NCBI GenBank assembly: GCA_014281115.1
Contig: JACONQ010000010.1
Coordinates: forward strand, 1,302,001 to 1,366,000
Source of the DNA: Laburnicola sp. R22_1
Lineage: Eukaryota; Ascomycota; Dothideomycetes; Pleosporales; Didymosphaeriaceae
Direction of reading: 5' to 3'
Length of the DNA stretch: 64,000 bases
In this document: positions 31,725 to 42,290 of the stretch, in pieces
How positions within the stretch are numbered: the stretch's first letter is position 1
Layout of the letters: each line of letters begins with the position of its first letter
Position numbers and translations under genes: made by a program
The notes under the pieces: model-generated
What the model was told of the DNA's origin: nothing
Databases searched by the model: none
Seen by the model: only the letters and a program-made list of their open reading frames with translations

Positions 31725-33842
31725 CCCTGTCTCGGCAGTCAATGCGCACCGTCACTCAATGCGCAACCCCAACGTAATCGCTCAGCCAGCAATATGAGGC
31801 TATAGAGCTCTACACAAAAGCTTTTATCGCGAGATTTTCTAGAGTTGGCTTCTCATAGAGCTATAGATGATTGCTAGCTAGTCAGATTATAGATATCTGC
31901 TTGGTGTTCTGATTATACGGCCACAGCGCGATGATGGCGTTGATGGCGCAGATGCCGCCGCATCAACGCGTACAGGTGCTGGCGTAGATTTCTTCCTCTT
32001 TGTAACTGTATAAGTAGCTTTTGAAGCTTTCTAACTTCCCTTTTTGGCAATTTTAAGACGTTTTTGAAGTTGTTGTTGAGTCTTGCGAGCCTGTTGACGG
32101 AGGCGTCGCTCAGCAGCTTGATCAGCTTTCTCCTTAGCGCGCGCATCTCTAGCTGCTGCCCGCTCAACGCGCTTCTCCTGCTGTAAACGAGCTTTAAGCT
32201 GTTTATTAGCTATATATATCTCTTGCTGCTGAGCTTTTTGGAGTTGTAACTGTTGTTTTTCAGCCTCCTGCTGGCTGAGCGAGTTACGCGCCCTCTGTAC
32301 GCGGGCAGGTGACCAGAAAACTGCTCCTCTATGCCACTCCTTAGGTTGCTCTAAGGGCAGAGTCTTGCCTTTTGTTTGACGCCGTTTCTGGTTTGCAAGA
32401 GCTTCTCGGAGACCCTTATTTTCATGCTCCTCTTTTGTACAGAGATGAGTGTATCGTCTGGCTCAGCTTAGGCGACTCCTCAGTCGCGATATCCTTCACA
32501 GTGGAGCGTAACAGTCGCTCTATTTTACGCCAATCTGACGCGCTAAGTACTGAGGTAGAGCTCACTAGTGATTCTGGCTCTGGCAGAGTCTCTTTGTTAA
32601 ACCTTTTGAGGATAGGCGTTAGATCTGGCGGCGAGATACCTGTACACTTAAAAGCTTTGGTAATCAACTGCGGCGTAACTGACGTCGTCCAGGCCTTCCA
32701 GAATAGCGTAAAGAAGTCTCTTTTGGCGATTGTTGACAGTCCTTAGCTCCTATACAGGTATCTGGAGAGCTCGTCAGAGTAGGCAGCTAAGAGAGACTTA
32801 AATACGCAGACATTAAGAGGCTGCAGCGTATAAGTCGCATGAGGGGGAAATATCGCAAGGAGGATCTTATTCTGATCGCAGTAGTTGATAAAATCTATAG
32901 TAACGTGAGATCCATGCCTATTAAGGACTAGGAGTCGCCACTGCTGTCGAGCCTTCTCCTTTGTACAGCGATCAAACACCTGTTTAAGCCATTAAAGCCC
33001 TATCTCATTGTTTGACCATCTAGAGGTTGATGAGGTGATAAAGACTCTGTAAGAATTGACGTTGATTTCTTCAACCCAGCTTGATTGTAGAGTCGCGGCG
33101 TCAGATCGATAGATTAGCGCTGGATCAACAGTAGATCCGTCGGCGCATATACATGCGATGAGCGAGATCCACTCACGGCTGCCGTCCTGTATAGATTGCC
33201 TTACTTGGCGACTCTTATATAGAGGCCTATCGAAGATCCTTTTTAAGCGGCCAGTGATACCAAGGAGGAAGCCTTTCTCGTCCATATTGTACGTATGCTG
33301 AGGCTCTACACTATACTCTGTAATTTTCTTGTGTAGAAGCTCAAAGTAGAGCCTGTATTTTGCCTCTAAATCAGCCTTGTGGCGATTGCTGTCAAGCCCA
33401 GTCGTCCATCGTAAGATCAAGGAGTCGGGGTTGCGCCTAACAAAGCGATCAACCCAGGACATGCTAACGTCTCTTTTTGCCATGTATGAAGCAAAATTTT
33501 GTATCATCTGCCGTGTAGGAGGAAGGCCACGCTCAGTAAGGTAGGTGATATATTGTAGAAGCCCCTTTTCTTGTTGTGGATGGAGTAGACGACGTGTACC
33601 ATCAGTGATAGTACGCGCCTGCGTGACGCGTTGGTGCCTGCGCGTCAACGTAGAGCGTACAACACCAAATTCTTTGGCGATTTTATTGTATGATAAAAAT
33701 TCTCCTGGTTCTTGCGCTTCGATTGCTGCTATCGCGGCGTTAATTGGGTCCATATTGGTGGAGTTGGGGCGCGTCAAAGTTGGGGCGCGTCATGTTGGGG
33801 TTGCGCATTGAGTGACGGTGCGCATTGACTGCCGAGACAGGG
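31725..33842 (-). mobile_element. Pogo-like DNA transposon E2 (2118 bp)
   Basis: Bounded by TA at 31723-31724 (shared with E1) and 33843-33844. Inverted repeats of 49 bp at 31725-31773 and 33794-33842 are identical (outer end CCCTGTCTCGGCAGTCAATG). The word TCAATGCGCA starts at 31739 and again 17 bp later at 31756. Same organisation as E1, but a different terminal sequence, so it is a different family. Confidence 0.92.
31887..33753 (-). pseudogene. E2 transposase, degenerate
   Basis: Begins MDPINAAIAAIEAQEPGEFL with the same domain order as E1. In-frame TAA codons interrupt it at 32992-32994 and 32743-32745, and the frame is lost towards the C-terminal basic tail. The second and third catalytic Asp are Asn (VLNRHGSH at 32920-32922, LQPLNVC at 32812-32814), the same two changes as in E1 although the elements belong to different families. 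The 3' boundary is approximate. Confidence 0.85.
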
Positions 33843-34239
33843 TAGCGGAAAAAAGTGGGCTCGGCAAGGAAGACCGAGACAACTGCCAATAGCCATCGCC
33901 TCCATGTAAATACTAATCCTCATCGTCGCAAACATCACAGGACGAGTTCATCGTGTGCCTCTCTTAATTTGTCTTTCATTTTATCCGTCTTGCCGTTCTT
34001 GGAGCATGACGGAACCACGCGTGTCCGCGATCAAACAGCATTCCAGCGAGAGTGATTGTTGGATAGTCGTGGATGATGTGGTCTGGGATATAACAGCCTT
34101 CGCCCCTCAGCATCCTGGTGGAACGGAAAGTGCGTTTCCAGTAGACTCTGGCTACGAAGGCTGACACCCGCAGGTATACACAAGCACGTTGGCCACGACG
34201 CCTCACTCGCTTACAGCCAGACTTGTCAATAAACAAAAC

Positions 34240-37200
34240 AAACAAAATTTGTGGCTCTGAATTTGTTTGTTTGACGACTTTCTTGGTGTTGTAGTTTGTT
34301 TGTTTGATTTGATGGAGCTATAGAGGCGCTTTTTATTTGATTGTTTGTTTGATTTTGAGTACTTTAAGAGGACTGTGAAAGAGACTCTGGTGGTGTTATA
34401 GGCGGCGGCTCCTCCCACTCATGTATGCTAAACTGTTCGTTGAGCTTATTGTCATCGTACGTTGCCACCACCTTTGCGCTTGGAGGTTTAAAACCTGCTC
34501 GAATCCATCGTTGAGTACAAATTAAAGCAGCCAATAGTTGGCTGCCCATTTTGCGTCTCTGTGGCTCAAGTACGTCGCCAGTACCCGAGAAGACTCGCTC
34601 ACAGTCAGCGCTGGAGGCAGGGATAGTTAACACGTCCAGCGCCAATCGTGACAAATTGGGATACCTCGGCTTGAGCTGGTACCAGTATTGGACAGCTGTA
34701 CAGCCAGTTTTGTACTGTTCTGATGTCCATGTTGGCTCTCTAAGCCAGCTCTCGTACTCATCCGCCACCCCTATTATCTCGTCGCTGTTGTCAAGTACCG
34801 AATCGATCGCGTCGTCAAAGCTGCTCATCGCGTGTTTAGGCGCAGTTGTTATTGTTGTTGCTGTCGCTAGGGCGGGCTTGTAACGAGCCCAAAGCTGCTC
34901 GAAGCTCGCGTGCGTAGCTTGTAACTGTGCGGGCTTCTCACGCCAGAAGCGTTTAAAGTAGTTCTTGAAGCGTGGGTGGAGTGCCGTGGCAGTGTAGTAG
35001 ACGGGGATTTTGAGGAGTTTATTAAGGTACTTGCTCGCCTTCTTGAGCGCAGCACGTACGTTGATAGCGACGTGATCTTCTGGCGCCTCGTCTGGCAGGT
35101 AATTGACGCTTTCAAACAGTCTAAGGCGGGCATCTAGGTCAGCAATAAGAGACTCAAACACAGGGATAACCTCGTATAACGCGCTGTGAGTGCCAGCTTT
35201 GCCGCGACCTTGCAAGCGATTAGTTGCGGACTTCAGCGGCTCAAGCACCTCAATGTACTTGGTAATCACCGCCCAGTCTGCAGCTGCAAGCCCGCCTGAT
35301 CGCATCCACTGCGGCACAATAGGCGGCTTAGTGTTGTTGCTTTTGGCAAGCTCGTCAGCGTGCTCAGTCTCTTGTATGTGGTAGGAGGAGTAGCTGTTGA
35401 TGGCGTGTTGTAGCTCAACACCGCGCTTAAAGCAGTCATGATAGCTGTTCCAACGCGTAACTCCAGGCTTGAAAGGCTCACGGCGTCTTGCTGTAGCGCC
35501 AGCAGGCATCTCAACTGCTTCGCTGTTCTGACAATCCTCAAATATACCCTATTGTTTTGGCGTGTTAATGTAGTTAACAATATTAAGAAACACGCCAAGC
35601 GGACCATCTTTCCGCCATTGCTTCATATAAAACTCCTCTTCGTTGTAGTGTTCAGGCTCGTTATCAAAGGCGTCGGAGTCAGTGCCAAACATAATAGTTT
35701 GCCCAACGAGGTTGAGTATGTGGCAAGCGCAGCGGAGGCGTCGATCGTTGGCGATAAAGCCGTACATTGTGCCGAGTTTATTAACTGCAGTATTGTTGTT
35801 GTAGGCGTTGTCAAGCACGAAATAGCCCAAATTGCTGCTAGAAATCTCAAAGTAGCGTAGGATTCGTACGACAGCTTCCGCGATCGCTGAGCCTGTGTGC
35901 GCACCAACCAGCTGCGGCAAGGCGATGGGAAGGTCAACTATATTGCCTTGAGAGTCAGCGTAGTGCGCACAAATTGCAAAGAAGCCGCGCTTCCCCCTTG
36001 GTAGTCCAGCCGTCAAAGCTTATGTGTATTTTGCTAGAGGCCTCAGACAAGGCGCGCTTGACTTGAGGTTGTAGCCAGCTGTAAAGCCTCATCACGAACC
36101 TCGAAACGCTGTTGTGAGACCTCCATAGCGCCGCCTCTGCCTCTGGGTTGGCGAACCTGATCATCGCGCGGAAGGACTCAGTCTCAAACTCGCGTAATGG
36201 CCTGTTGTTGTTGACGAGCCATAACACTGCAGCTTGCCTGAAGCCTTGTACGTCGAAGTTACCCAGCTCCTGCGTTGCATCTTGGCTTAATGTGACCCCG
36301 TTTTCTTCCGCCCATCGCAGCGACTTCTGGCCAGGTTTGAGCGGCCTCTTGTGTACGATAGTGCCTTGTTTGGTGAGCTGATGGCCGGGAAGGTCTTGCT
36401 TCAAATGGTTGTTGGCGGCTGTAGTTGACAGAGTGGTCTGGTGTAGGCCGCCCTTCTTTCTGTTGATGTGACAGTGCTTGCATTGGAAGTAGATCTTCTT
36501 AGGGTTAGTACCAAGCTTTCGAAGGCGATAGCTGTGCCTAAAGACCTAGCTGATGTTGCCTGTGGGTGTGGATAGAGGCACATTGAAGCCTAGCAGGCGC
36601 TTCAAGTTAAGGCCTTCGTAGTTGGTGAAGTCAACACTAGGCGCAGCGTCCTCCTCCACTGAAGCCTCTGTGGCAGCATTACTAAACGCGCGCGGCGGCT
36701 TAGTAGCTATAGGCGGCTTATTAGCCACTAACAGCAACTCCCAAGCTGGCTCATTGGCCTGTAAGGCTTGTAGTATAGGCCGTGGTGATGGCCTCCGGGC
36801 GCGCTCCTCTAGCTCGGTTGGTGGCTCTATTGAGCGCGGCTCTAGAGTACTTTCAAGCACCTCAATAGGCGGCTCCGGCTCGTCAACTACCTCAATAGAC
36901 GGCTGGGTTGGCGGAGGAGTAAGCGGCCGCTGGCTATCTATAAGGCGCTGGCTGGGTTTCGGCGCACGTTGGGAACGTTTGGGCATAGGTTCGGATGCCT
37001 TAGCAGGCTCGCGGCTTTGTTTTGGGGGCATGGTAAGCGTGAAGGTAAGCAAAAGCGCGAAAAAGTAAGCTGTAGGCGCAGGCAAGTAAGCCAAAGTATA
37101 GTGGGTGTGTAAGCGTTGACGCGCAAGGTACGCGGAAAGTACGCGGTCGGCTAGCCAACATTACCACTTCATGCCAAGGCGTACTGCGCGACGCTCTGCA

Positions 37201-37880
37201 GCCCGCAACAATAGAGATATAGTAAAACAGGCGACAGGAATTAATTTAGCAACATTGATTTAATAGTTTAACTTATAGAAGACAAGATTTATTGCGTGGT
37301 TATAGCAAACGATTTTTTAAGAGTAGTAACTAGGTTCAGAATATATAAACATAACTTAGGCTTCGCTGCAACAGCGCAAACTCACTTTGCTACAATACCT
37401 CAACACTATAATATTAGCTTATTTAGATTATTATATATATATTTATTGTTTTAACAGCTTATTACCTACGTAAAGAAAGAGGAGGAACAGAGGATAGGAG
37501 GTGCTAAAGCCGAATAGCAATTCATGTATATCAGTTGCTGGCGGCCAGTGGAAGCACACATCCGTTATGCGGGCTTTTTTACGCAGGTACAATCCACTTA
37601 AGAAGCTCCGTTTTTTGCTCTGTTTACTATAGGAATACCTATATAATTGCAGCGTTGGGAAAGTTATTGTTACATCAACACTAAGAATATATCACTAACT
37701 CTAGGGTACCTTATCATTACAGTATGCTAAGCGATTCAAACAAACTTTAAATTTTTTGACTGCAATTGCCTCTTTTGTTTGTTTGACCTATCAAAATTGC
37801 AGCAGCAGCTTTTTGTTTGGTTGACGTTGTCAATTCAAACAAAATTCAAACAAAATATTGAGGCATGTTTGGTTGTTGAC
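34240..37880. repeat. Subterminal TTTGTTTGA-type motif clusters of the hAT element
   Basis: At the left end the motif TTTGTTTGA or its complement occurs at least three times between about 34240 and 34360; at the right end it occurs at least four times between about 37730 and 37860 in both orientations. hAT transposases bind repeated subterminal motifs, so these are likely binding sites. Confidence 0.65.
34364..37031 (-). pseudogene. hAT transposase, degenerate
   Basis: The N-terminal Pro/Glu-rich region starts at MPPKQSREPAKASEPMPKRS. A zinc-finger-like segment with CKHCHINRKKGG follows, then the hAT RNase H-like core (KIHISFDGWTTKG with the first Asp; YFVLDNAYNNNTAVN with the second; RLRCACHILNLVGQ) and the C-terminal dimerisation domain (ALDVLTIPASSADCERVFSG). 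Lesions are a TAG near 36546, a one-base frameshift in a run of G near 35992 just after GWTTKG, and a TAG near 35550. It resembles fungal hAT transposases with a BED-type finger. It is non-functional as written. Confidence 0.88.
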
Positions 37881-38915
37881 AACCCTGCTTACAGCTCTGT
37901 GCATTCTCCATCTCTGATCACCAAAACTCTCGGCCCCACGAAACGCATAGGCAAGGTCGAGTCCAGGACAGCAAACGATCTCCTAAAGCTACCGCCTTCG
38001 GAAGATGCCCAACCGAAGCTAGAAATTGGAGCCAAACCACCATTGACGTCCCTAATCAATAGCTACGGTTTTGAAGCTGTTGCGGAGAAGACGTTGACCA
38101 AGAAGACATGGGCTTTCTACTCTTCGGCGGCGACTAACCTGGTTACACGGGACGCGAATCGAAGCATGTTTGATAGGATATGGTTTCGGCCCAGGTTGAT
38201 GAGAAACATACGCGATATTGACGCCAGGACCACGATCCTGGGTCAAGATGTGCAATTACCGGTTTTTGTGAGTCCAGCTGCAATGGCCAAACTGGCACAT
38301 TCGGACGGGGAATTGGCGCTTGCTAGAGGCTGTGAAAAGTTTGGTGTTGCCCAATGTGTACGCGTCCCATGTAAATTTCATTTCGAAGTGCTGATATATG
38401 TAGATTTCCACAAATGCTTCATTCACCATGTCCGAGATCACAGGGAGCGTACGACTGGGGTCAATACCCTTCTTCTTCCAGCTGTATGTAAATAAGGACA
38501 GAGCCGCATCCGAGGTGCTCTTGAAAGACGCGGAACGAAGCGGCATGAAAGGCATATGGTTTACCATTGACGGCCCAGTCCAAGGAAAGCGTAAAGGAGA
38601 CGAGCGTGTGAAGGTAGAGTCCACAACCTTTACAAAGGCAGCTATGAGTGGCGCGCAGGCAACAAACGATAGCAAAGGCGAGTCACCCTGGGATGTGTAA
38701 TGCAACAAACGCTTATTAGATGTCAACTGTACAGGTGGAGGTCTTGGGCGCACGATGGGCGGTTATATCGACGCAACGTTCAACTGAGACGACATTGCGT
38801 GGCTCCGTCGATCAACGACGCTGCCTATTGTTGCCAAAGGCTTGCAGTCCGCTGAAGATGCGGCGTTGGCAATGAAATTTGGACTGGACGGCATCGTTGT
38901 CAGCAACCACGGTGG

Positions 38916-39075
38916 CAGCGTTGACAACGTACCGTAGCGAGTACGGCCGCAAGTACGGCCGAGCCGTGCACGGTGTATAGAGTGCGCTTTCAACCTTGAA
39001 ATTAGCCAACATACAATCTGTGCACGGCTCGGCCGTACTTGCGGCCGTACTCGCTACGGTACGTTGTCAACGCTG
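38916..39075. mobile_element. 160-bp hAT-type MITE with 56-bp perfect inverted repeats
   Basis: Flanked by an exact 8-bp duplication, CACGGTGG, at 38908-38915 and 39076-39083, in the NHGG codons of CYB2. The arms 38916-38971 and 39020-39075 are perfect reverse complements, leaving a 48-bp loop. The end CAGCGTTGACAACG resembles the large hAT element's CAGGGTTGTCAAC. Inside each arm AGTACGGCCG is repeated 12 bp apart. It has no coding capacity; its transcript would fold into a long hairpin. Confidence 0.93.
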
Positions 39076-39584
39076 CACGGTGGCCGTAACCTCGATACGT
39101 AAGTAGACGATTTGCAATTTGACCTTGTTTTCCTAATCGAGTTCCAGATCGCCGCCATCGCTCCTGACACTGATGGAGATTCGACGCCACCATCCCGAGG
39201 TCTTCGAACATCTTGAAGTGTTTGTAGATTGCGGTATCCGCCGTGGTACCGATATCATCAAAGCGCTATGTCTTGGCGCGAAGGCCGTCGGTATGGGAAG
39301 GCCCTTCCTTTACTCTCTGACGTACGGACAAGAAGGGGTCGAACACTTCATCGACAGTAAGTTTGAGTCGGTCTGGAGTGCCGGAAATGGTGTAAACTGA
39401 CCCGAGCACAGTTATGAAAGACGAAATGGAGACAACCATGCGCCTGTTGGGCATCACAGACCTGTCACAATGTCATCCGAGGCTGCTCAACATTGGCGAT
39501 GTGGAGCATCTTATCCCGAAGACACTGGACTCACCATTTCCTGAGATCAACCGAACCCAATCGACACCGCGCGCCAAATTGTGA

Positions 39585-42191
39585 TCAGCTCGACCAAATA
39601 TCGAGATCGTTCGATTCCACTTGGCCCAAGAACGACTCGTCAAACCCAAAACCGTACGACCCGATCAAATCATATATGTTGTAGCTGTCTATCAAGTCGA
39701 TGGCAGGGTTGGCGGTACTCATGGTATCAATAGCTTCGAACGGTTGCGAATTAACCGTAGCTGCGGAAGCGACGGGCGTCGCATTCATACCCGGTGTTTC
39801 GGCGGTATCGAAGTATTTCAAAAGCTCCTTGATGCCGTGGACAATATGCCTGGTCATGTGCTTCTCGTTCAAGTTTTCGGATACCCTGGATAAGAGGTTT
39901 GCCGATCTTCTCGAAAGTGATAGTACTTGTCCAATGTTGAAATTCAAGCCTAGCCCGACCGGTTCCGTCGGCCACTCTGGTGAGTCGGCTTGTGCCTGAA
40001 GGGAGGAAAATCAGCGAGGATAGCTTGGGAAAATTCACAACATGATATGTACTGTAGGAGCAATTGAGTCACCGCGATATACAGGAAATCTCGCAAAGGG
40101 TTTTGCAAGACTACGTACCACACGGCCCCAAGTCTTGGCCATCTTGAGAAGGAAAGTCACGGCGAAAGCAACCATAGTGTGCGTGAATATGGGAACTCCA
40201 GACATGGCTCGACGCAGATCCGGTTCCTCGAAGATGAGTGTAAGAGTACTGGTGGCTGCTGAGATGGCAATATTGGCTGCCTCTCTTCGATCGTAGGACA
40301 AAGACTCGCAAGAGGCGGCGCTAGGGGGTGGTAGAGCGCGCAGAGCCAAAGAATTAAGCTGAAAACGTGCGAAGTGATAATAGAGCACTAGAGGTTGGGC
40401 AAGGTTAGCATATTGTGTACGTAGTTGAACAAAAAACTTTTTTAAACAACATTATTTCCTTAAAACATGAATACACAGAATTTACGTACCGATGCCTTTG
40501 GATGGGTAGGATCCGATAGATGCACTATCAGCCGAGCGAGGTTGCCATACCAGCCGCTATTTCTCAATAGCAAAGTTGAACAGTCGCAGCTGCTGGAAGT
40601 CTGCTTCCGCCAGAGCTTGCTCCGCGTCACTTCCAAATTTTGTGTAGGCCTCGGTGAGGATTTTGAATAGAGCGACTTGCGCGCATAACCGTGTCTCGCC
40701 TGGCGTTGCAAGAGGGCTTTCGAGAAATCGTTCAAGGTTCTGAATCGCGACGTCTTCATGAATCAGTGGAGGTCTCTAGAGGTGGTAAAAGGCGTCAGTA
40801 CAGCTGACAAGAATGGGAGAGGTATCTGTATGTCCCAGCCGAGCAGAGAGACAACGCTCCTTCATGAAATGATCCACACGAGACACGCAGAGTGTACCTT
40901 GGCCTTACGTACTCCATAAGCGATGCTGAACTGATGTTCGCATACATATAACGCGTACCACAACTGCACCTGCGGTCTGTGGTCGAGATGTCCTCGCATA
41001 AGCTTGTTGAAAGACTGGTGAATGTTTTGCTCTACAGCATGGCGGACAGCAATGCCCGAAAGCTTCCAGCTCATGTTCGGCAAGTAGAACGCGGCAAGGC
41101 AGAGTGCCCGAATGTCGTCCAGATTGTTCAGCCGCGACAAGCTTGTGCTATAAGTAAGGGACACGAAGATATCGTAGCATTTCTGCAACGTCTCCTGCCG
41201 GCCAGGCGTATGTAGGCATACGACAATCAAGATAGCAGCTGCCATAAGTGTTGAATGACGCCGGACGGCCTCTATGGTATCGTGCGGAACCAGGATGCCA
41301 GCCCATAAAAGCGGGTGCATGTTTTCCTTGTAGCGATCGAAGAGGTCTGCCGGTGGTAAGACGCATAATTAGTAATCGCTCGAAGGCTGTCTAGAGTCAC
41401 TGGTCGGGTAAACCTCTCAAAAATACGACAAACAACGTAGGTTATTCGGCTGGTGACCGCAGGCGTATCTTAGGGCATGGACGCCTACCTTCGGCTTCGT
41501 CTTTAGATATTATACCTTGTGCGATGAAGTCTTCATGCATAGATATCGCACTTGTTCCCCATCGGATGGTGCTCCGCAGATTGCGGATGCGGGTCAGGTC
41601 GTAAAGGCTCCGCATCGGTGCAGAAACTAGGGCAGGCTCTTCTTCCAGGTATGGTTCGACAGAATTGTCGCGCGTCATGTCCATAGAAATAGGGGGGACC
41701 ACCATCGTATTCCCAATTGCATTCTCAGAGGCCGGACTAATGACCATAGTCGGGGCTGCAGGTGGCGACTTTTCTGTCCTAGAAGCGAGGTCTGGCAGCT
41801 GGTTATGACGGAGGAGAAGCTTCACGGCGGATCTCAGTATTGCTAGCTCTGCGGCTGCATTTGCCTTCCATCTGGATAGTTAGCATGGAAGCTACGAGGA
41901 CGCTTTTGGAACAGCCTTACGCTGCATCTTCGTCCGGCAATCGCTGCAGCGGATTATGAGGCATGCATTCAAGCCCACCTCGGAAAAATTTCAAGCACTT
42001 CTGCTCGCCCTCTACCGTCTCGCATTTGATTTTGTGCTTCTTGCACCCTGCACCTAGATTCAAGTTAGCAAGTCAACTTCATGCCAGTCTGCGGAGTAGA
42101 TCTCACATGCTCTGCCCCTTGCAGTACGCGCAACCTGTAGTCGAGGTCCAGAAGTGTGATCAGTGTCCTCGTGCGGTCGTTTTTGTACCAT
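39585..42191 (-). pseudogene. Zn2Cys6 transcription factor, inactivated
   Basis: Seven exons (42191-42107, 42053-41921, 41871-41489, 41346-40913, 40775-40490, 40387-40119, 39995-39585) sum to 2001 nt with consistent phases. The zinc cluster spans the first intron: CAGCKKHKIKCE, then KCLKFFRGGLEC. The fifth of six cysteine ligands is Phe (C-x2-F), which should break the binuclear cluster. The fungal transcription-factor middle domain is recognisable (SWKLSGIAVRHAVEQNIH, CEHQFSIAYGRPPLIHED). A TAG at 40557-40559 stands where the family has Trp in WRLxWQPR. The C-terminal region is acidic. Its stop codon directly abuts the CYB2 stop, and it probably once controlled that gene; this is inference from position. 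Confidence 0.85.
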
Positions 42192-42290
42192 CGCGGAGCC
42201 ATTAGCTAGCATATGCAGCTGGAAGTGTTGTTGTCGCAGGGGATGCAGTTACGCGCACGGTTGTTTTCGCGAGTCAGGCATCATACACTA

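Larger units (their letters stand above)
34218..37887 (-). mobile_element. hAT-superfamily DNA transposon inserted in CYB2 (3670 bp)
   Basis: An exact 8-bp target duplication, CTTACAGC, flanks it at 34210-34217 and 37888-37895, and removing the element with one copy restores the CYB2 frame. Termini read CAGACTTGTCAATAAACAAA at the left and CAGGGTTGTCAACAACCAAA inward from the right, an imperfect hAT-type inverted repeat. TTTGTTTGA-type motifs crowd both subterminal regions. The minus strand carries a degenerate hAT transposase. The right-hand 700 bp are AT-rich and appear non-coding. Confidence 0.92.
34006..39584 (+). pseudogene. CYB2: Flavocytochrome b2 (L-lactate dehydrogenase) gene broken by two transposons
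   Basis: The N terminus (MTEPRVSAIKQHSSESDCW) and HPGGTE form a cytochrome b5 haem domain; the remainder is the FMN-dependent alpha-hydroxy-acid dehydrogenase barrel ([52 protein letters not shown]). Such proteins oxidise L-lactate to pyruvate in the mitochondrial intermembrane space, although no presequence is seen here. Exon pieces 34006-34129, 34174-34217, 37896-38357, 38404-38677, 38735-38915, 39084-39098, 39148-39356 and 39412-39584 sum to 494 codons, with the gaps being four ordinary introns, one hAT element and one MITE. Other damage: TGA at 38785-38787, where the family usually has Trp; VDCGIRRG in place of VDGGIRRG; and a GC donor (GCGAGT) for the intron at 38678-38734. Confidence 0.92.

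Noticed and set aside
33955..34164. Independent small cytochrome b5 protein
   Set aside because: Its exon 2 resumes in frame at 37896 beyond the hAT element as the flavocytochrome b2 linker and FMN domain.
34240..37880. CRISPR-like or microsatellite reading of the TTTGTTTGA motifs
   Set aside because: The motifs are irregularly spaced, in both orientations and confined to the ends of the hAT element, as expected for subterminal transposase sites.
38916..39075. Transcription terminator or attenuator hairpin in CYB2
   Set aside because: The 56-bp perfect arms, 8-bp duplication and hAT-like tips identify it as a MITE, not a regulatory hairpin.
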